Below are positions 59,123 through 64,000 of a stretch of DNA of 64,000 nucleotides, piece by piece (the first letter of the stretch is position 1; each line of letters opens with the position of its first letter). The stretch is from Pseudoalteromonas sp. A601 (GTDB lineage: Bacteria > Pseudomonadota > Gammaproteobacteria > Enterobacterales > Alteromonadaceae), in NCBI RefSeq assembly GCF_002165575.1, contig NZ_MXQF01000010.1, positions 116,782 to 180,781 of the forward strand. The letters are read 5' to 3'. The notes beneath the pieces were generated by a model. That model saw only the letters and a program-made list of their open reading frames with translations. It did not search any database and was not told where the DNA came from. Made by a program: the position numbers and the translations under genes.

Positions 59123-59272
59123 ATGGACGTATTCTTTAGAGATTTTTTTAGCGACCCAGTACTATTTTTATCATTTGGTTTTTTAGGTGTTGTTATTAGT
59201 TTATGCCTTTTCTTTGTGTATTTTTTTATAAAAAAAGTACACGACGATGACACTCCTAACCAACTACATTAA
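59123..59272 (+). CDS. DUF3149-type 49-residue membrane protein
   Basis: An ATG with a near-perfect AGGAGG ribosome site five bases before it. The product has a short N-terminal stretch (MDVFFRDFFSDPV), one strong membrane helix (about 14-36) and a charged end (FIKKVHDDDTPNQ). Its form, including the SDPVxxLSxG opening and FFIKK after the helix, matches the DUF3149 family as I recall it (function unknown). It stands alone between an FNR-type promoter and a terminator, which implies it is expressed at low oxygen (inference). Confidence 0.75.
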   Translation: MDVFFRDFFSDPVLFLSFGFLGVVISLCLFFVYFFIKKVHDDDTPNQLH

Positions 59273-59283
59273 GCACGACGCGC

Positions 59284-59319
59284 AAAGCCCCTATCAACTT
59301 GTTTGATTAGGGGCTTTTT
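59284..59319 (+). terminator. Terminator after the DUF3149-type gene
   Basis: Inverted repeat AAAGCCCCTA / TTAGGGGCTTT with an inner TCAA/TTGA pair and T-run after it, ending 11-47 bases past the stop. Confidence 0.85.
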
Positions 59320-59372
59320 ATTGCGAAAAATTTGTTACACTCATAATTAAATTAGCTGAACAGTTTTAAATA

Positions 59373-60377
59373 ATGCTTTCAAAATTTAAGCCTGCATGGT
59401 GGATGAGTAATCGTCATGTGCAAACTATTATGCCACGGTTTTTTAGGCCTTTTCATACTACTCGCTACCAATTAGAGCTACTTGATACGCCAGATGGCGA
59501 CTTTTTAGAACTCGCTTGGTCATTACCAAAAAATGACAAAGCACCGCTTGCCGTTGTATTACACGGCCTTGAAGGCAACATTAACAGTTTTTATGCCAAA
59601 GGCATGATGAAGGAGCTAAAAAAGCAGGGTTATAGTGTTGTTTTAATGCATTTTCGCAACTGTTCGTCGCAAGCTAATAAATTACCTCGAGCTTATCACA
59701 GTGGTGAAACTGGCGATCTTGATTTTTTTGTTAAGCAACTTAAACAGCAGTTTCCAAATCGCCCTATGGTTGCGGTTGGCTTTTCATTAGGTGGTAATGT
59801 ATTGGCTAAGTATGTTGGTGAACAAGGTGATGACTGTTTATTTGACGGCGCAGCCGTTGTATCTGCCCCGTATGACTTATCACCATCATGCCAAGTTATT
59901 CGCAAAAGCTTAGGTAAAATTTATCAAAAATATTTACTCGACCGGATGAAAAAATCAATGCGTCGTAAATTGCCGCAAATTAAGCAGCAAATCGATTTAA
60001 CGCCAGAGCAATTAATGAAAATTGATGATTTATGGCAATTTGACGATCAACTAACCGCCCCTCTACATGGTTTTGACGGCGCAGAAGATTACTACCAACA
60101 AGCCAGTGCTAAACCCTATTTAAAACACATTACTACGCCAACTTTAATTGTGCATGCGAAAGACGATCCTATGCTATCAATAAAAGCAGTACCAAGTAGG
60201 CAAGATGTAAGTGAACATGTTACGCTGCGCATCTCAGAAAAGGGCGGCCACGTCGGCTTTATATCAGGTAACAACCCATTTAAACCTGTGTATTGGTTAG
60301 AACAAGTCGTGCCAGAGTATTTCAATCAGCTAGTTAATAAGAGCAGTTATGATCATTCCACACCAGCAACTCGATAA
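59373..60377 (+). CDS. yheT: YheT family alpha/beta hydrolase
   Basis: 334 residues. Alpha/beta-hydrolase fold of the YheT/ABHD1-like esterase group: [15 protein letters not shown] at the start, [12 protein letters not shown] oxyanion region, nucleophile in [13 protein letters not shown] (Ser near 150), catalytic Asp in HAKDDPMLS, His in [10 protein letters not shown]. Carboxylesterase activity inferred from family. It overlaps yheU, as in E. coli. Confidence 0.93.
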   Translation: MLSKFKPAWWMSNRHVQTIMPRFFRPFHTTRYQLELLDTPDGDFLELAWSLPKNDKAPLAVVLHGLEGNINSFYAKGMMKELKKQGYSVVLMHFRNCSSQANKLPRAYHSGETGDLDFFVKQLKQQFPNRPMVAVGFSLGGNVLAKYVGEQGDDCLFDGAAVVSAPYDLSPSCQVIRKSLGKIYQKYLLDRMKKSMRRKLPQIKQQIDLTPEQLMKIDDLWQFDDQLTAPLHGFDGAEDYYQQASAKPYLKHITTPTLIVHAKDDPMLSIKAVPSRQDVSEHVTLRISEKGGHVGFISGNNPFKPVYWLEQVVPEYFNQLVNKSSYDHSTPATR

Positions 60378-60594
60378 AGACACACTTTATAACTTAATTG
60401 AAAGTTACGTTTTACGCGAAGGCACCGATTACGGCGAACAAGAGTTCAGTATTGAAAGTAAAGTTGCACAAGTTAACCAGCAATTAAAAAATGGCGATGC
60501 AATGGTATTTTTCTCTGAGCTTCACGAGTCGGTCACCATTATTTCGAAAAACGAATTCAAAGCTATGCAAAGTGAAGAGCAATTTAACGAGTAA
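60349..60594 (+). CDS. yheU: YheU family protein (UPF0270)
   Basis: 81 residues. [32 protein letters not shown] is the UPF0270 signature. A single small domain of unknown function. Overlaps the end of yheT by 29 bases, the same order as in E. coli. Confidence 0.93.
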   Translation: MIIPHQQLDKDTLYNLIESYVLREGTDYGEQEFSIESKVAQVNQQLKNGDAMVFFSELHESVTIISKNEFKAMQSEEQFNE

Positions 60595-60653
60595 ACTTGT
60601 CAGCCTCATGATAAAACTTCACAATGGTTCTTTTACCTCAAGAGCCATTAAAA

Positions 60654-61847
60654 ATGATAAAACTAAGCTCAGTCGTGATCGCAATTTCACTCGCCCTTGC
60701 CAGCCAAGCACAGGCAGAAACGGTCACCCCTTCAGATAAAGCAATCAAACTCACCCAAGATACCATTTTAATCGATACGCATATTGATGTTCCTTACCGT
60801 ATTCATGCTAGATGGGCAGATGTAACGAAAGCGACGAAAGGCGGTGATTTTGACTACCCACGCGCAGTTAAAGGGGGTTTAAATGCACCATTTATGTCGA
60901 TTTATATTCCCGCTCATTTAGAATTTGAAGGCAAAGGAAAAAGCTTTCAGCTAGCGAATCAATTAATTGATAGCATGGAAGCGATTGTGCAACGTGCTCC
61001 TGATAAATTTGCTATTGCAGACTCAACACAAGATATCGAGCAGCAATTTAAAGACAATAAAATGTCGATTGCGATGGGTATGGAAAACGGCTCACCTATT
61101 GAAGGTGACATGAATAGCCTGAAACACTTTTTTGACCGTGGGGTGCGTTATATCACCTTAGCTCATTCGCAAAGTAACCATATTTCTGACTCATCTTACG
61201 ATATACGTCGTAAGTGGAAAGGCTTAAGCCCATTTGGTAAAAAGCTGGTCACTGAAATGAACAACATTGGTATGTTGGTCGATGTATCGCATATTTCTGA
61301 TGATGCATTTTATCAAGTAATGGAAATCTCAAATGTGCCTGTCATCGCCTCACACTCTTCATTACGCAAATACACCCCTGGCTTTGAGCGCAATATGGAT
61401 GATGACATGCTATTAGCACTGAAAAAGAACGGTGGCGTTATCCAAATCAATTTTGGTTCAAGCTTTGTAACCGCTAAAGCAGGTGCTTGGGGCAAGCAGT
61501 TAAAGAGTAAAAAAGAGTCGGCAAAAAAAGAAGGCACTAAATTAAGTCAAGATTTTGATGCCGCGTATCGTGCTAAAAACCCCTACCCGTTTGCTAGTCT
61601 TGCGCAGGTGCTTGATCATATTGATCACGTTGTTGAGCTAATTGGTATCGATTATGTGGGGATTGGCTCTGATTATGACGGTGTGGGTGACTCATTACCA
61701 ATTGGTTTAAAAGATGTTTCAAGCTACCCTAACCTAGTGCAGGGTTTGATGAACAGAGGCTACAGCGACAAAGACATTAAAAAGATTTTAAGTGGCAATA
61801 TGCTTAGAGTTTGGAAACAAGCTGAGCAATACGCAAAGCTACATTAA
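60654..61847 (+). CDS. Secreted M19 (renal dipeptidase) family metallopeptidase
   Basis: 397 residues from ATG 60654, chosen because it opens a signal peptide (MIKLSSVVIAISLALASQAQA). The amidohydrolase zinc ligands are visible: DTHIDVPYRI (near 40), the metal-bridging Glu in MGMENGSPIE, SHISDDAFYQV and VIASHSSLRKY, and GIGSDYDGVGD near 335-345. It cleaves dipeptides in the periplasm or outside the cell. Stand-alone gene downstream of yheU; followed by a hairpin. Confidence 0.92.
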   Translation: MIKLSSVVIAISLALASQAQAETVTPSDKAIKLTQDTILIDTHIDVPYRIHARWADVTKATKGGDFDYPRAVKGGLNAPFMSIYIPAHLEFEGKGKSFQLANQLIDSMEAIVQRAPDKFAIADSTQDIEQQFKDNKMSIAMGMENGSPIEGDMNSLKHFFDRGVRYITLAHSQSNHISDSSYDIRRKWKGLSPFGKKLVTEMNNIGMLVDVSHISDDAFYQVMEISNVPVIASHSSLRKYTPGFERNMDDDMLLALKKNGGVIQINFGSSFVTAKAGAWGKQLKSKKESAKKEGTKLSQDFDAAYRAKNPYPFASLAQVLDHIDHVVELIGIDYVGIGSDYDGVGDSLPIGLKDVSSYPNLVQGLMNRGYSDKDIKKILSGNMLRVWKQAEQYAKLH

Positions 61848-61854
61848 ATTTTAT

Positions 61855-61876
61855 GCGCTAGGCTTGGGCCTAGCGC
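61855..61876 (+). terminator. Hairpin after the dipeptidase gene
   Basis: Nine-base perfect stem GCGCTAGGC / GCCTAGCGC with a four-base loop, eight bases past the stop, followed by only a short T-rich stretch. Probable but not strong terminator. Confidence 0.6.
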
Positions 61877-61999
61877 TTATAGCCTCTGTGAACACCGCAT
61901 TTTTATTGGCCCATATCTTTTATCTTCATTTAACACACTTTTTAACAGACTTTTATAACCAAAAAAGATAAATTACCCATTTTAGAGGCGGATTATTTT

Positions 62000-62911
62000 A
62001 TGGCTATAAACAAAGGAACTATCGCGATCACCATAGCAACACTTGCCTTGGTAATTTCATGCTACGGAGCATTTTTTAAAGACAAGCCTAGTTCGCTTAA
62101 TGAACCCAAGCAGCAACAGCCAAGCCCCACAATTTCTATTAGGACTCCTGCACAATACCAGCAATCAAATGAAGCCTTAATTGACGAACTACACAAGAAA
62201 GTGAGTTCGCTACAACGCCAAATCGCTAACTTAAAACTACAGACACCAGGCTCTTATCAAGATCAAGATACCGACGAATTTAAAGAGCTGGTACTTAATG
62301 TGTTAGAAGAAAAACAGAAACAAGAAGCTGAAGAACTGCGCGAACAGAACCCGCTTTATGGCTTTTACGCTGACTTACCAAAAGACTATGATTTAAGAAT
62401 CAAATCAGAACCTGACTATGCAAAACAAATAAACGCCCAATTAAGAGAGCAAATACTAGACCCAAATATGGCAGATTTAGATAGATTAGCGGCGCTGAGC
62501 CAACTGCAAATGAATATGTTTATCTTGAATAAATCGAGCATGCCTGAATATGACTATGAAGTAGTAGGCAACATTTTAAATTTAGCGAATAGCAGTAGCG
62601 ACGAAAAATTTAAAATCCAAGCTATCGAGTTAACAACTCAAGCACCGATACTGGATCAGCGCCTAGCAGAGCAGTTTACCAACTTGTTAGAACGAGACTC
62701 GAATGATTATGTTCGTCGCTTAGCCGCTCAAGGTTTGGTGGCGCAATACTACCAATCCCAAAATCAGAAAGATGACTACACGCAACAAATGGCGCAACAC
62801 CTACTTGCAGTATATAACGACACCTCCGATAGTGCGGTCAGAGCAGCGCTTGATGAAATGATTGGCAACCAAGATATACTAGATGAGTTACGCAAAAGTG
62901 CTGGTTATTAA
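62000..62911 (+). CDS. Uncharacterised membrane-anchored protein, HEAT-like helical repeats
   Basis: 303 residues. One N-terminal membrane helix (about 6-26, uncleaved signal anchor), a coiled coil (about 55-75), and a C-terminal half (about 125-300) of paired helices with conserved A/L positions (DLDRLAALSQLQMN, KFKIQAIELTTQ, DYVRRLAAQGLVAQ, DSAVRAALDEMIG) like HEAT repeats. No catalytic motif. Probably a periplasmic scaffold (inference). Ribosome site GAGGCGG before the ATG. Confidence 0.7.
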   Translation: MAINKGTIAITIATLALVISCYGAFFKDKPSSLNEPKQQQPSPTISIRTPAQYQQSNEALIDELHKKVSSLQRQIANLKLQTPGSYQDQDTDEFKELVLNVLEEKQKQEAEELREQNPLYGFYADLPKDYDLRIKSEPDYAKQINAQLREQILDPNMADLDRLAALSQLQMNMFILNKSSMPEYDYEVVGNILNLANSSSDEKFKIQAIELTTQAPILDQRLAEQFTNLLERDSNDYVRRLAAQGLVAQYYQSQNQKDDYTQQMAQHLLAVYNDTSDSAVRAALDEMIGNQDILDELRKSAGY

Positions 62912-63001
62912 CTTATAAAGTTCATATTTCTAGCCATGATCCAGTACCGTATTATGGCTATACTCTATTAAAACTACGCAAAACCTTGTAACCAGTTAAG
63001 T

Positions 63002-63925
63002 ATGCTGACAGTTCAAACCAAAAGCGGGATTATCATTAATTATGAAGACACAGGCGATAGAACCGCGCCTGTTATAATTTTAATTATGGGTCTCGGTGCG
63101 CAGCTCACGGTATGGCCTGATGAGTTATATTTAGGCCTTGTAGCTAAAGGCTTTAGAGTAATCCGTTTTGATAACCGCGATGCCGGGCTTTCAAGCCAAC
63201 TTGATCAATTTGGTAGCCCTAACCTATTTAAAATCTGGCTAAGTAAACGTTTACCTATTAAAACCCATATTCCATATACGTTAGATGATATGGCAAGTGA
63301 TGTATTAGAATTAATGGCCGCATTAAAAATCAAAAAAGCACATTTAGTGGGTGCATCAATGGGAGGAATGATTGCGCAATTGATTGCCGCAAAAAATAAA
63401 AAGAAGGTTCTAAGTTTAACCTCCATTATGTCGAGTTCTGGCAAGCCAAAACTCTCTGCATCGAGTTTAAAACTATTTTTACAGCTGGCAAAACACCGTC
63501 CGCGTCAATTTAGTCGTGATAGTGCTATACATTATAATATAAAGCTCAATCAATTAATTGGCAGTCCAGCGTACCCTCAAAACGAACAAGCTTTGCGTAA
63601 ACAAGCCACATTAGGAGTAGATAGAGCACACAACCCACAAGGCTTTAACCGTCAACTCGCCGCCATTGCTGCTAGTGATTGCCGGCAACATTTAATGCCT
63701 AAAATAAACGTTCGTACCCTCGTTATACACGGCAGTTTAGACCCTGTCATGCCAGTCGCCGCCGGAAAGCAAACCGCCCAACAGATTCGCAAATCAAAAT
63801 TAAAGATAGTAAACGGTATGGGCCACGACTTCCCGCCAGCATTAATGGCAAAAATGACCAAGTGGATCAGCAAACACGTTAAGAAAGCAGAACAAAAGCA
63901 CGCACAGAAAAAGAACAAACCATAA
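63002..63925 (+). CDS. Alpha/beta hydrolase
   Basis: 307 residues. N-terminal IILIMGLGAQLTVWPDELY oxyanion region, the RFDNRDAGLS stretch typical of this branch, nucleophile Ser in LVGASMGGMIAQ (near 119), catalytic Asp in HGSLDPVMPV, His in GMGHDFP. The C-terminus is lysine-rich (HVKKAEQKHAQKKNK). Substrate unknown; lipase/esterase or epoxide-hydrolase-like. Confidence 0.9.
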   Translation: MLTVQTKSGIIINYEDTGDRTAPVIILIMGLGAQLTVWPDELYLGLVAKGFRVIRFDNRDAGLSSQLDQFGSPNLFKIWLSKRLPIKTHIPYTLDDMASDVLELMAALKIKKAHLVGASMGGMIAQLIAAKNKKKVLSLTSIMSSSGKPKLSASSLKLFLQLAKHRPRQFSRDSAIHYNIKLNQLIGSPAYPQNEQALRKQATLGVDRAHNPQGFNRQLAAIAASDCRQHLMPKINVRTLVIHGSLDPVMPVAAGKQTAQQIRKSKLKIVNGMGHDFPPALMAKMTKWISKHVKKAEQKHAQKKNKP

Positions 63926-63951
63926 GCTATCAGCTATCAGCTATCAGCTAC
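63925..63951. repeat. Short tandem repeat, AGCTATC x 3.7
   Basis: Three perfect copies of the 7-mer AGCTATC and a partial fourth, starting at the last base of the hydrolase stop codon. Intergenic. Its length is not a multiple of a reading frame that matters, so it has no coding role. Confidence 0.85.
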
Positions 63952-64000
63952 AAAATTTTGCTCATTTTAACTTATACCAATGCTATTTATTAAGTGATCA

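Noticed and set aside
63925..63951. Tandem repeat considered as the edge of a CRISPR array
   Set aside because: The unit is 7 bases with no spacers; not CRISPR.

Overview
The window reads as chromosomal DNA of a marine gammaproteobacterium of the order Alteromonadales, most likely Pseudoalteromonas or a close relative. This is inferred from the low G+C, the hybrid sensor with AraC output, the cheD-containing chemotaxis cluster, the caa3-type oxidase cluster, the fabR/desaturase/sthA neighbourhood and the slyX/yheV/yheS/yheT/yheU block. No rRNA, tRNA, insertion sequence, prophage or CRISPR array was seen; this is mostly core chromosome.

Layout. 1-9.3 kb: a TRIC-like membrane protein, a small lipoprotein, a 1169-residue secreted lipoprotein and a 1337-residue hybrid two-component sensor/regulator. 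The 610-base gap between the last two holds two matching pairs of direct repeats, each followed by a promoter-like sequence. 9.4-11.7 kb: a MATE exporter and a secreted polysaccharide deacetylase whose 5' ends overlap. 11.7-19.9 kb: a complete leftward chemosensory operon (STAS, CheY, CheA, CheW, soluble triple-PAS receptor, CheR, CheD, CheB). 20.2-28.3 kb: a complete aa3/caa3 cytochrome c oxidase operon with haem A synthesis and copper/haem insertion factors. 28.7-34.9 kb: lexA with two SOS boxes, a beta-rich secreted protein, a thioesterase, a PepSY protein, endonuclease I and an S41 protease. 34.9-39.4 kb: nitric-oxide defence (an 85-residue membrane protein, nnrS, hmp) divergent from norR, with a sigma-54 promoter and two NorR sites. 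39.4-43.2 kb: a LysR/flavin reductase pair and several small or uncharacterised proteins. 43.3-48.2 kb: leuABCD with a leucine-rich leader peptide and attenuator. 48.4-51.7 kb: fabR, a fatty-acid desaturase with a FabR-type operator, and sthA. 51.8-56.2 kb: hemE, a candidate small RNA, rsd, an FKBP isomerase, a WD40-type lipoprotein, slyX and yheV. 56.4-64 kb: yheS, a TIGR02444-type gene, a 49-residue membrane protein behind tandem FNR-like boxes, yheT, yheU, an M19 dipeptidase, a HEAT-like protein and an alpha/beta hydrolase.

The signals I would follow first are the duplicated 21-bp-spaced repeat promoters beside the hybrid sensor, the FNR-type promoter in front of the 49-residue protein, the small-RNA-like unit upstream of rsd, and the uncharacterised first gene of the NorR/sigma-54 operon. 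All function calls rest on motif recognition by eye; no database search was run.
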